Under the pieces are notes generated by a model. That model was not told where the DNA came from. It made no database searches and worked only from the letters and a program-made list of their open reading frames with translations. A stretch of 10,971 bases of DNA. It comes from Acidobacteriaceae bacterium (GTDB taxonomy: Bacteria; Acidobacteriota; Terriglobia; Terriglobales; Acidobacteriaceae). The position numbers were made by a program, and so were the translations under genes. Location of the stretch: positions 1-10,971 of the forward strand of contig DAHXOQ010000075.1 of the NCBI GenBank assembly GCA_027364815.1. The letters are read 5' to 3'. Shown here one piece after another: positions 1 through 5,997 of the stretch (its first letter is position 1; each line of letters begins with the position of its first letter).

Positions 1-809
1 GTGGTGGAGAGCTCGATTTTGGCTTTTTCCGCAGCGTCCTTCAGGCGCTGGAGGGCCATCTCGTTGCCTTTTGAGGCGAGATCTAGGCCGGACTCCGTTT
101 TGAATTCCGCGATGAGCCACTCGACAATGCGCTGGTCGATGTTGTCGCCGCCGAGGTGGGTGTCACCATTGGTGGATTTGACTTCGATGACGCCTTCGCC
201 AACTTCAAGGATGGAGATGTCGAATGTGCCGCCGCCGAAGTCGTAAACGGCGATGGTTTCATCCTTCTTTTTGTCGAGGCCGTAGGCGAGTGCAGCAGCC
301 GTGGGCTCGTTCACAATGCGCTTGACATCGAGTCCGGCGATCTTGCCTGCGTCTTTTGTGGCTTGGCGCTGCGCGTCGTTGAAGTAAGCGGGGACGGTGA
401 TGACAGCTTCAGTGACGGTCTCGCCGAGGTAGGCTTCGGCGGAGGCCTTGAGCTTCTGGAGGATCATGGCGGAGATCTCGGGCGGAGTGTACTCCTTGCC
501 CTGGGCGAGGACGGCGATGTGATCACCCTGCGCGACAACCTTATAAGGGACCATCTTCATCTCGTCGTTGACTTCATTGAAGCGACGTCCCATGAAGCGC
601 TTGATGGAGAAGATTGTGTTTTCCGGGTTGGTGATGGCCTGGCGCTTGGCAACCTGGCCGACGAGACGCTCGCCGGTTTTGGAGAAGGCAACGATGGAGG
701 GGGTGGTACGCGCGCCCTCTTCGTTGGCGATGACTTTAGGCTCACCGCCCTCGAGGACGGCGACGCAGGAGTTTGTGGTGCCTAGATCGATTCCGATAAT
801 TTTTGCCAT
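1..809 (-). CDS. dnaK: Molecular chaperone DnaK (Hsp70), N-terminal part, cut by window edge
   Basis: Encodes the first 269 residues of the cytosolic Hsp70 chaperone. Hsp70 binds exposed hydrophobic peptides and works with DnaJ and GrpE in an ATP cycle. Only part of the nucleotide-binding domain is present; its end and the substrate-binding domain lie beyond position 1. Visible motifs are phosphate loop 1 (GIDLGTTNS, residues 6-14), the catalytic lysine K70 in FSIKR, TVPAYFNDAQRQATKDAG (138-155), RIVNEPTAAALAYG (164-177) and phosphate loop 2 YDFGGGTFDISI (189-200). The autophosphorylation-type threonine is T195. The ATG at 807-809 follows AAGGA (817-821) at 7-bp spacing, and the protein starts with the family's MAKIIGIDLGTTNS. 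The frame is intact. No dnaJ, grpE or hrcA is in view, and the gene upstream is unrelated, so dnaK begins its transcription unit here. Confidence 0.98.
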   Translation of the reverse strand, partial: MAKIIGIDLGTTNSCVAVLEGGEPKVIANEEGARTTPSIVAFSKTGERLVGQVAKRQAITNPENTIFSIKRFMGRRFNEVNDEMKMVPYKVVAQGDHIAVLAQGKEYTPPEISAMILQKLKASAEAYLGETVTEAVITVPAYFNDAQRQATKDAGKIAGLDVKRIVNEPTAAALAYGLDKKKDETIAVYDFGGGTFDISILEVGEGVIEVKSTNGDTHLGGDNIDQRIVEWLIAEFKTESGLDLASKGNEMALQRLKDAAEKAKIELST

Positions 810-840
810 GATAGATTCCTTGTTGAAACGAAAGGGATTT

Positions 841-861
841 TGCGACCATTCCAGTGTCGCA
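841..861. promoter_or_regulatory. Inverted repeat upstream of dnaK, TGCGAC-N9-GTCGCA
   Basis: A perfect 6-bp inverted repeat with a 9-nt spacer lies over the candidate -10 and the 5' leader of dnaK. Its spacing equals that of CIRCE (N9), but the arms do not match TTAGCACTC/GAGTGCTAA. It could be an operator or a leader hairpin. Short arms make chance occurrence possible. Confidence 0.35.
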
Positions 862-881
862 TATGAGTGAGTTATTGTCAA
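853..881 (-). promoter_or_regulatory. Candidate dnaK promoter
   Basis: On the minus strand a perfect -35 TTGACA (876-881) is followed after 17 bp by GACACT (853-858), a weak -10 with 3 of 6 consensus bases. The position, about 45 bp upstream of the dnaK ATG, fits a promoter. The -35 is the convincing part. I see no CIRCE element and no good sigma-32 pair (CTTGAAA/CCCATAT). Confidence 0.4.
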
Positions 882-1013
882 GTTTATATGAGGGAGTTTG
901 TGTTTAGGTTGGCCTGATAATTTGATTAAATATCAGCGTTCAATATTCATTCTTTGCAGTTTTCGTCTTGTCTTCGTCTGCGGCTGGCGATACCATTGAG
1001 GTGTGAGGTGTTT

Positions 1014-1328
1014 ATGGCGGGAAACAAGATTATCTTCGGGAAACCGAAACGAAAACTCAAGGGGACTTTCGTCTATGGTCGGCCATTCACGGGATTTAGG
1101 ATTAAAAATGAATGCCAATACTCCATACTTCCAGATGAATATCAAGAGCTTGCAGCGAAAGCATATAGAGAGGGGACTTTGGATTTGTTAAATGGGAAAT
1201 TGCGCTGTAAATGTGGAGCTAGTGTCGGGGCAAAGAAAACAGATATGGGGAATTATGGCCCAACGCTGCACCCAGAATACAAGGAACCTCGACAACCACC
1301 TGCCCGAAAACCAAGCCCTCGCAAGTAG
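1014..1328 (+). CDS. Hypothetical small basic protein with a CxC motif
   Basis: A 104-residue protein I do not recognise. The ATG at 1014 was chosen because GAGGTG lies at 998-1003 (10-bp spacing), with a second copy at 1005-1010. An in-frame TTG at 954 has no ribosome binding site. The N-terminus is lysine-rich (FGKPKRKLKG), the middle has EYQELAAKAYREGTLDLL, and residues around 70 carry LRCKCGAS. The tail is proline- and arginine-rich (PRQPPARKPSPRK). There is no signal peptide or membrane segment. Two cysteines in CKCG could be half of a metal site, but no second pair is present apart from a lone cysteine earlier. The codon use is more AT-rich than dnaK, suggesting recent acquisition. It converges on the Sel1-repeat gene, with stops only 14 bp apart. 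Confidence 0.55.
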   Translation: MAGNKIIFGKPKRKLKGTFVYGRPFTGFRIKNECQYSILPDEYQELAAKAYREGTLDLLNGKLRCKCGASVGAKKTDMGNYGPTLHPEYKEPRQPPARKPSPRK

Positions 1329-1342
1329 TGCTGCTCACCTAC

Positions 1343-2218
1343 CTATCGTAGAACCGGATGCTCATCAAACCATTTACGCGCTCGTTCTTGTGCACGAGAT
1401 AACTCGGAAGGTGTCAGATAAGCAGCGACGGAATCACGATATGACGCATAATTGTCGTATGACTTACCACCATCAGAATGACTCACAGTTGCGGCAGCAA
1501 GGCTAGCCCAGAAATAAGCCTCACTATAATCTTGTGGAACTCCTATTCCTACTCCGTACCATAACGCAAGATTGTATTGTGCGTGAGCGTGTCCTTGCTC
1601 GGCTGCTTTGCGATACCATGCCGCTGACTGGACGTAGTCCTGTTCTATACCTTGGCCTTTGTCATAAGCCAACCCAAGGGCAAATTGCGCTCGGGCATTT
1701 CCTTGTTCGGCAGCTTTGCGGTACCACGCCACCGATTCGGTGTAGTCTTGCGGGACTCCTTGTCCTTCGCTGTATAGCCATCCAAGGTCGGATTGTGCGA
1801 ATGCATTTCCTTGCTCGGCGGACTTGCGAAACCATATAGCCGCTTGTGCGGAATCTTGTGTCAAGCCGTGGCCCTCACGGTATAGACCACCGAGAAAATA
1901 TTGCGCGTCCGCCTGTCCCTGCTCAGCCGCCTTACGAAACCAAACTGCCGCTTGTGCATAATCCTGTGAAACGCTATCACCAATCAAGTATGCCCCACCG
2001 ACTTTTAACTGTGCTTCTGCATTGCCAGCCATCGCATTAGCCAATAGCTTTGGGTCAATGCCCTTGTGTAGAGTTTGAGTCTGAGACCGAAGCGCGGGAG
2101 GGTGCAGGCAAGTCGCAGCAACTGCAATCAGTGAAATTGCAATGACAAGCATACTGGCGAGTTGCTTCCAGTGCCTTTCCATGAGACTGTCTCTAAACCA
2201 TTCTTCGCGCTTTTCCAT
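1343..2218 (-). CDS. Membrane-anchored Sel1-repeat (TPR-like) protein
   Basis: A 291-residue protein. After a charged start there is one hydrophobic segment at about residues 19-37 (LASMLVIAISLIAVAATC), probably an uncleaved signal anchor. Five consecutive 36-residue Sel1-like repeats span residues 65-244, with the recurring pattern AxxWFRKAAEQGxAxAQxxLGxxYxxGxGVxQDY. Sel1 repeats are alpha-alpha solenoids that act as protein-protein scaffolds, and here they should face the periplasm. The C-terminus (245-291) is a short non-repeat tail. The ATG at 2218 follows GAGGG at moderate spacing; a second ATG at residue 13 is possible. A promoter (TTGCGC-17-TATACT) lies 50-80 bp upstream. The partner is unknown and no neighbour suggests one. 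Confidence 0.85.
   Translation of the reverse strand: MEKREEWFRDSLMERHWKQLASMLVIAISLIAVAATCLHPPALRSQTQTLHKGIDPKLLANAMAGNAEAQLKVGGAYLIGDSVSQDYAQAAVWFRKAAEQGQADAQYFLGGLYREGHGLTQDSAQAAIWFRKSAEQGNAFAQSDLGWLYSEGQGVPQDYTESVAWYRKAAEQGNARAQFALGLAYDKGQGIEQDYVQSAAWYRKAAEQGHAHAQYNLALWYGVGIGVPQDYSEAYFWASLAAATVSHSDGGKSYDNYASYRDSVAAYLTPSELSRAQERARKWFDEHPVLR
1487..2026 (-). repeat. Five tandem 108-bp coding repeats (Sel1 units)
   Basis: The DNA coding for residues 65-244 of the Sel1 protein is five back-to-back 108-bp units. Each carries a variant of the minus-strand sequence for KAAEQG followed by an alanine-rich helix. The units have diverged, most at third codon positions. This makes them old protein repeats rather than a recent expansion. 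Confidence 0.8.
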
Positions 2219-2271
2219 GTTCTCGCCCTCAGATTCACTCTTTCTAATTCGGATACTCCTTTGAATGTGAC

Positions 2272-2300
2272 AGTATACGTCCGATTACGGAAATGCGCAA
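2272..2300 (-). promoter_or_regulatory. Candidate promoter of the Sel1-repeat gene
   Basis: On the minus strand TTGCGC (2295-2300) is followed, after exactly 17 bp, by TATACT (2272-2277; 5 of 6 consensus). The predicted transcript would start near 2265, leaving a leader of about 45 nt. The leader holds an unused AAGGAG (2256-2261) too far from the ATG to serve it. Confidence 0.45.
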
Positions 2301-2355
2301 GTACAGCTTTACTTAGTCCCGGGCGGGTGGCTGTTCGGCAAATCTTCACAAGTGA

Positions 2356-2631
2356 TCAAGCGGCGAGGGGTCTAATCTTCTGGCGCTTTCGCTGGGATTC
2401 GATCCAGAGGTCGTACTGAAGTTGAGCTTTGGAGAAGAAATCCGGGGAGAGCGAGAGTGCCTGGCCAAGGCGTATGCTGAGATCCATGGTGACAGATGTG
2501 CGACCGTTGAGGATGCGGGAGATGGTGGCGCGAGTGACGCCGATGTGCGCTGCGAGTTCGGTCGCGGTTCGGCTACCGAGAAACTCTTTGAGCAGTTCGC
2601 CTGGGCTGGCCGGGTTGTGCATCATGGTCAT
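2356..2631 (-). CDS. higA: HigA-family antitoxin (HTH_3/XRE)
   Basis: A 91-residue antitoxin of the HigA addiction-module family, predicted to neutralise the HigB-like RNase encoded just upstream and to repress their operon. The start NPASPGELLKEFL is typical of the family. The XRE helix-turn-helix covers about residues 23-58, with ELAAHIGVTRATISRILNGRTSVT as helices 2-3. It is followed by MDLSIRLGQALSLSPDFF and QLQYDLW, the conserved C-terminal part of the domain. The ATG at 2631 has a strong AGGAG (2639-2643) 7 bp away, placed inside the end of the toxin gene. The stop of higB and the start of higA are 12 bp apart, so the two are one operon and may be translationally coupled. The tail is basic (ESQRKRQKIRPLAA). 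Confidence 0.93.
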   Translation of the reverse strand: MTMMHNPASPGELLKEFLGSRTATELAAHIGVTRATISRILNGRTSVTMDLSIRLGQALSLSPDFFSKAQLQYDLWIESQRKRQKIRPLAA

Positions 2632-2643
2632 GGTATTTCTCCT

Positions 2644-2922
2644 TTAGTGGTAATCCTGATAATCGACAAGAATCGCATCTTGCCCTTCAAAGGCGAAGGT
2701 TAGCCGCCAATTGCCGCTCACGCTCACTGACCAATGGTCTTTGAGGTCTCCTTTGAGCGGATGCCAGTTCCATCCATCCCTGTTCATATCACTTGGCTTC
2801 GCAGCCAGATTTAAAGTGGTCAGCAGAATGCGCAATCGAATTTCGTGTTTCGGCTGAATGCCAGCCTTTGTGCCGGTCGAGAAAAACTTTTCGATGCCGC
2901 GATGCCGGAATGACTTGATCAC
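2644..2922 (-). CDS. higB: HigB-family RelE-like toxin
   Basis: A RelE/HigB superfamily mRNA interferase, expected to cut ribosome-bound mRNA and be held inactive by HigA. Family marks are VIKSFRHRGIEKFFSTG at the start, HEIRLRILLTTLNLA in the middle and the C-terminal block HPLKGDLKDHWSVSV-SGNWRLTFAF with the closing LVDYQDYH. I chose GTG at 2922, giving 92 residues, because the protein then begins (V/M)IKSFRH like its relatives and because a 17-bp palindrome sits immediately upstream. An in-frame ATG at 2952 has GAGG (2963-2966) at 10-bp spacing and would give 102 residues; it remains possible. Toxin-first order is the usual higBA arrangement and the reverse of most type II modules. No catalytic truncation is apparent. 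Confidence 0.9.
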   Translation of the reverse strand: MIKSFRHRGIEKFFSTGTKAGIQPKHEIRLRILLTTLNLAAKPSDMNRDGWNWHPLKGDLKDHWSVSVSGNWRLTFAFEGQDAILVDYQDYH

Positions 2923-2928
2923 GACAGA

Positions 2929-2958
2929 AGTGTAACATGACATGTTACGCATTTGCAA
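2929..2958 (-). promoter_or_regulatory. Candidate higBA promoter
   Basis: On the minus strand TTGCAA (2953-2958) and TACACT (2929-2934) are separated by 18 bp. The predicted transcription start would fall at or next to the GTG at 2922, which would make higB leaderless. Both boxes match 4 of 6 consensus bases, so support is modest, but the overlap with the palindrome fits an autoregulated promoter. Confidence 0.35.
2932..2948. promoter_or_regulatory. Probable HigA operator, 17-bp perfect palindrome
   Basis: GTAACATG-A-CATGTTAC is a perfect dyad of 8-bp arms around one base. HigA proteins bind short palindromes at the head of their operon, and this one lies 10-26 bp upstream of the GTG start and across the candidate -10. 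Arms this long are unlikely by chance at this exact place. Confidence 0.7.
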
Positions 2959-3013
2959 GCAACCTCATGAGTTTTCATTTTGATGTTGCTTGATATGAAA
3001 AACAAAACTTTGG

Positions 3014-3028
3014 GCACCAAATTGGTGC
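3014..3028. promoter_or_regulatory. 15-bp palindrome upstream of the exporter gene
   Basis: GCACCAA-A-TTGGTGC is a perfect dyad in the gap between higBA and the exporter, about 110 bp before the exporter ATG and about 50 bp before its candidate -35. It resembles an operator for a dimeric repressor such as a TetR or MarR protein. No such regulator is adjacent, so the ligand is unknown. Confidence 0.45.
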
Positions 3029-3075
3029 TTGGGTGCATCTAAGGGTTCTAGGGCGGAGTTTTAGGTGGTTTTGAC

Positions 3076-3106
3076 TTTACAAACGTGCATTCGCGCGTAG
3101 TGTAAT
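3076..3106 (+). promoter_or_regulatory. Candidate promoter of the DHA2 exporter
   Basis: TTTACA (3076-3081) and TGTAAT (3101-3106), each 5 of 6 consensus, are separated by 19 bp, which is longer than ideal. The leader to the ATG at 3139 is about 25 nt and contains AAGGGA (3119-3124), 14 bp from the start. No better pair is visible in the gap. Confidence 0.35.
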
Positions 3107-3138
3107 CTGAAAAAGTAGAAGGGACAAAGCAAGCACGC

Positions 3139-4722
3139 ATGACGACACACGCGGCGCGGGTAGCAAAGTATCCACTGACCAACGGGGTAAACCCGTGGCT
3201 GATAGCCGTGGCCGTGATGAGCGCGACGTTTATGGAGGTGCTGGATACCTCGATTGCGTCGGTTGCGCTGAGGAATATTGCGGGGAGTTTGTCGGCTTCA
3301 ATCAGCGAGGCGACGTGGGTACTGACGAGCTATCTGGTGGCGAATGCGGTGATTTTGCCGGCGTCGAACTGGTTTGCGCTGCGATTTGGGCGCAAGAAGT
3401 TTCTGATTTTCTGCGTAATAACATTTACGATTGCGAGTTTTTTTTGCGGAGCAGCGCCGACGCTTGGATTCATGCTGCTGGCGCGCGTGATACAGGGTGC
3501 GGGTGGTGGTGCGCTGCAACCGTTGAGCCAGTCCATATTGATGGAGAGTTTTCCTCCGGCGAAGCGAGCCGGTGCGATGGCAGCGTTTGCGTTTGGCATT
3601 GTGGTTGCGCCGGTGATCGGGCCGACGCTCGGCGGATGGCTGACGGATACATATAGTTGGCGTTACGCGTTCTACATCAATATACCCATTGGAATTCTTG
3701 CGGTAATACTGATTACGCGTTTTGTGCATGATCCGCCGTATGTGAGGAACGCGAAGGTTGGCAAGTTCGACAATATTGGATTTGGCTTGCTGGCAGTGTG
3801 GACGGGATGCCTTCAGATAGTGCTGGACAAGGGCCAGGAAGATGACTGGTTTGGCGCCACCTGGATTCGCTGGGCGGTTGCGGCGCTGTTGACGGCGCTG
3901 GTGCTGTGGATCTGGCGGTCGTGGAAGAAGACCGATTCGCTGGTGAATCTGCGGGTGCGGAAGGATAGAAATTTCAGAACCGGATGCATGTTGATGTGGG
4001 TTCTGGGCGTGACGGTATACGCGACGATCACGATGCTGCCACTTTATTTTCAGGAGGTGATGGGCTACACGGCCTACGCTGCGGGGTGGGTGGTGGGTCC
4101 GCGCGGAATAGGAGCGATATGTGCAATGCCTATTGTCGGGATGATTGGCAACAAGATTGATGCGCGCAAGTTGCTGACCTTTGGCTACCTGCTCTTCTTT
4201 GCTTGCGCGCTTTATTTTGGTCAGAGCAATTTGGGAATTTCGCCGACGACGATGCTGATTCCGATTATCGTGAGCGGATTCGCGATGAGCTTTGTTTTTG
4301 TGCCGATGACGACGATCAGTTATACGACGCTGAAGAACACGGAGATGGGCAACGCGACGGGCATTTTCAATTTGATGAGAAATATTGGCGGCTCGGTTGG
4401 CATCTCGATGGTGCAGACGATGCTGGTTCGGCGGCAGGATTATTACCAGACGCAGATTGGTTCGCATATCAGCGCGAATAATCCGCGCGTGCAGGAGGCG
4501 CTGCATGGGCTGAGTGGATTTGTGGGAAACAAATTAGGGCCGGCGAATGGCGGCGCCGGTGGAATGGCGCTGATGTACGATATGCTGCAACAGCAGGCGC
4601 TGTTGAGCGCGTTTGTGGTGGTCTTCAGATGGACGGCGATGCTGGCGCTGATCAGCGCGGTGCTGGTGTGGACCTTCAAGAAAAATGATTTGAGCAAGGC
4701 GCCTCCGCCTGGTGTTCATTGA
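3139..4722 (+). CDS. DHA2-family (EmrB/QacA) MFS drug exporter, 14 TM
   Basis: A 527-residue inner-membrane proton antiporter of the drug:H+ antiporter-2 family, which pumps out hydrophobic or cationic toxic compounds. Motifs in order: D1-like LDTSIASVAL (residues 35-44, TM1), motif A loop remnant RFGRKKF (82-88), motif B ARVIQGAGGG (115-124, TM4), and motif C GPTLGGWLTD (161-170, TM5) followed by WRYAFYINIPIG (174-185). Length and hydrophobic pattern fit 14 TM segments. The usual EmrB partner, an HlyD-type EmrA adaptor, and a TolC-like outer-membrane factor are absent on both sides, so it works alone or with distant partners. It stands as a single-gene unit with its own palindrome, promoter candidate and terminator. 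The substrate cannot be read from sequence. Confidence 0.93.
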   Translation: MTTHAARVAKYPLTNGVNPWLIAVAVMSATFMEVLDTSIASVALRNIAGSLSASISEATWVLTSYLVANAVILPASNWFALRFGRKKFLIFCVITFTIASFFCGAAPTLGFMLLARVIQGAGGGALQPLSQSILMESFPPAKRAGAMAAFAFGIVVAPVIGPTLGGWLTDTYSWRYAFYINIPIGILAVILITRFVHDPPYVRNAKVGKFDNIGFGLLAVWTGCLQIVLDKGQEDDWFGATWIRWAVAALLTALVLWIWRSWKKTDSLVNLRVRKDRNFRTGCMLMWVLGVTVYATITMLPLYFQEVMGYTAYAAGWVVGPRGIGAICAMPIVGMIGNKIDARKLLTFGYLLFFACALYFGQSNLGISPTTMLIPIIVSGFAMSFVFVPMTTISYTTLKNTEMGNATGIFNLMRNIGGSVGISMVQTMLVRRQDYYQTQIGSHISANNPRVQEALHGLSGFVGNKLGPANGGAGGMALMYDMLQQQALLSAFVVVFRWTAMLALISAVLVWTFKKNDLSKAPPPGVH

Positions 4723-4786
4723 GCACTTGCGGTGCGGCAGCCACGACTTCGTCGCCATCATGAATGATTTAGCAGTGGAGTTTCAG

Positions 4787-4816
4787 GCCCTTGCGCCGGG
4801 AAAAAAGCGCAAGGGC
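4787..4816 (+). terminator. Rho-independent terminator after the exporter
   Basis: A perfect 10-bp stem, GCCCTTGCGC and GCGCAAGGGC, encloses a 10-nt loop containing six A residues. It is followed by ATTTGTTTT. It lies 65 bp after the exporter stop, and the T tract is interrupted but adequate. Confidence 0.75.
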
Positions 4817-4827
4817 ATTTGTTTTCA

Positions 4828-5010
4828 AATCGCATTTTAAAAGCGATTGAGGCGCAAGACATTCAGGATTTTCAGAAGATTGTGACCCGGGGAATCACCG
4901 ATCCGCTGCTGAAGTGGAAGGAAATCGAAGCGACGGAGAAGCTGGCGGCGAGCCCGAATGCGAAGGTGGTGATTGGCGGGAAAGATGGATTGCAGGTGAT
5001 TTTGGGGAAT
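4828..5010 (+). pseudogene. C-terminal remnant of a prohibitin/SPFH (band 7) protein
   Basis: About 60 codons read as the C-terminal end of a bacterial prohibitin-family membrane scaffold. The pattern runs RILKAIEAQDIQDFQKIV, then RGITDPLLKWKEIEATEKL, SPNAKVVIGGKDGLQVILG. Intact relatives have this block after a TM segment, a SPFH domain and a long coiled coil, none of which is present. The frame is closed upstream by TAG at 4771. The 10-bp terminator hairpin of the exporter lies directly before the homology. The only start is a TTG at 4819 without a ribosome binding site. Downstream the frame runs past the natural end into the next hairpin and stops at 5082. I read it as debris from a deletion or rearrangement. 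Recognition is from memory of the family's C-terminal pattern. Confidence 0.7.
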
Positions 5011-5048
5011 CGATTATTTTTTAGTCACAGTAATTTATTTGCAATGAA

Positions 5049-5080
5049 AAAGGGCTGCGAAGATAACTTCGCAGCCCTTT
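5049..5080 (-). terminator. Terminator of the Bax-inhibitor family gene
   Basis: A perfect 14-bp stem, AAAGGGCTGCGAAG and CTTCGCAGCCCTTT, has a 4-nt loop (5063-5066). On the minus strand it is followed by further T residues (TTTTTC in total), 20 bp after the stop of the gene at 5101. The dyad could also stop stray plus-strand transcription through the SPFH remnant. Confidence 0.85.
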
Positions 5081-5100
5081 GATATTGTGCTCGAGAAAAA

Positions 5101-5877
5101 TTAATTGCGGTTGTTGATCTTCGTGAGGAGGCGGAGGATCTCGAGGTAGAGCCAGACGAGGGTGACCATGATGCCGAAAGCGCCGTACCACTCCATGTAT
5201 TTGGGTGCGCCGGCCTGGACGCCACGCTCGATGAAGTCGAAGTCGAGCACGAGATTGAGCGCAGCGATGATGACGACGAAGACGCTGAAGCCGATGCTGA
5301 GGGGGCTGGAGTTGTTGACCGCGTTGAAGTGGATGCCGAAGAAGCCGACGACCATCTGCACGAGGTAGAAGACGGCGATGCCGCCGGTTGCGGCGAAGAT
5401 GCCGAGGCGTAGCTTTTCAGTGACCTTGATGATGCGTGAGCTGTAAAGAAAAAGGAGCGCGAAGAGCGTGCCAAAGGTGAGGCTTACGGCCTGGATGGCG
5501 ATGCCGGGGTAGCGAACTTCAAGCGTGGCGGAGATGCCGCCGAGGACCAAGCCTTCAGCGAGCGCGTAGAGGGGCGCGGTAAAGGGTGCGGCCTTCTGCA
5601 CAAAGATCGTGATCATGGCCAGGATGAGTCCCGCGAAGAGACCGACCATCATGAGGGGCATGACGGCTGCGACGTTGCGGTCAGCGAGGAAGAGATGCCA
5701 GGTGTAGAGCGCAGTGGCGAGGCAGAAGATGAGCAGCAGGCCGGTTTTGTTGACGGTGCCGGAGAGGGTCATACGCGCTGTGGCGTCGATGATGCCACCA
5801 CTGCCGTATTGCGAGTCGTCGAGACCGGAGAAGGTTTTGTCGCTGAGCGCCGGATTGGATGTTTTGAAGAGTGCCAT
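5101..5877 (-). CDS. Bax inhibitor-1/YccA family membrane protein
   Basis: A 258-residue inner-membrane protein of the Bax inhibitor-1-like group (the YccA/BI-1 branch with N-terminal NPALSDKTF). A polar N-terminus of about 43 residues precedes seven hydrophobic segments at about 44-63, 69-93, 103-121, 126-146, 157-180, 193-214 and 227-250. The conserved acidic stretch LDFDFIERGVQAG (210-223) and KYMEWYGAFGIMVTLVWLYLEIL (from 226) are hallmarks of the family. Relatives include pH-sensitive calcium-leak channels (BsYetJ) and YccA, an FtsH modulator. Which role applies here cannot be told. The ATG at 5877 follows AAGGTG (5882-5887) at 4-bp spacing. The gene appears monocistronic, with a strong terminator. 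I found no convincing promoter in the 120 bp upstream. Confidence 0.92.
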   Translation of the reverse strand: MALFKTSNPALSDKTFSGLDDSQYGSGGIIDATARMTLSGTVNKTGLLLIFCLATALYTWHLFLADRNVAAVMPLMMVGLFAGLILAMITIFVQKAAPFTAPLYALAEGLVLGGISATLEVRYPGIAIQAVSLTFGTLFALLFLYSSRIIKVTEKLRLGIFAATGGIAVFYLVQMVVGFFGIHFNAVNNSSPLSIGFSVFVVIIAALNLVLDFDFIERGVQAGAPKYMEWYGAFGIMVTLVWLYLEILRLLTKINNRN

Positions 5878-5997
5878 TGTTCACCTTGAGGGATGCGTAT
5901 TTTGTCTTAACCATTATTCATTGAGAGAAGACGCGGGCATTCCATCTCTATTTTAGACGGATAAGGGGAGGGAGGAGTTTAAAGGGCGGTTGGGCAA

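Noticed and set aside
156..785. 209-aa open frame on the plus strand, opposite dnaK
   Set aside because: It is antisense to a certain dnaK gene, has glycine/aspartate-rich low-complexity content expected from mirrored codon bias, and matches no family.
841..861. CIRCE element or HAIR box upstream of dnaK
   Set aside because: The arms do not match TTAGCACTC/GAGTGCTAA, nor CTTGAGT-N7-ACTCAAG. Only the N9 spacing agrees with CIRCE.
1447..1460. 14-mer CATAATTGTCGTAT shared with the regulator operator (7759-7772)
   Set aside because: The first copy lies inside Sel1 coding sequence near its 3' end, where an operator would be odd. One shared 14-mer within 11 kb is not far from chance.
2128..2349. 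73-aa open frame on the minus strand covering the Sel1 gene promoter and start
   Set aside because: It starts at a GTG without a ribosome binding site, runs over the candidate promoter and into another frame of the Sel1 gene, and resembles no known protein.
2644..2958. TTG at 2958 as the higB start
   Set aside because: It has no suitable ribosome binding site at correct spacing and adds residues not found in the family. GTG 2922 or ATG 2952 are better.
3298..4506. 402-aa open frame on the minus strand inside the exporter gene
   Set aside because: It is rich in Arg, His, Asn and Gln, as expected when a GC-rich membrane-protein gene is read antisense. No start signal or recognisable domain was found.
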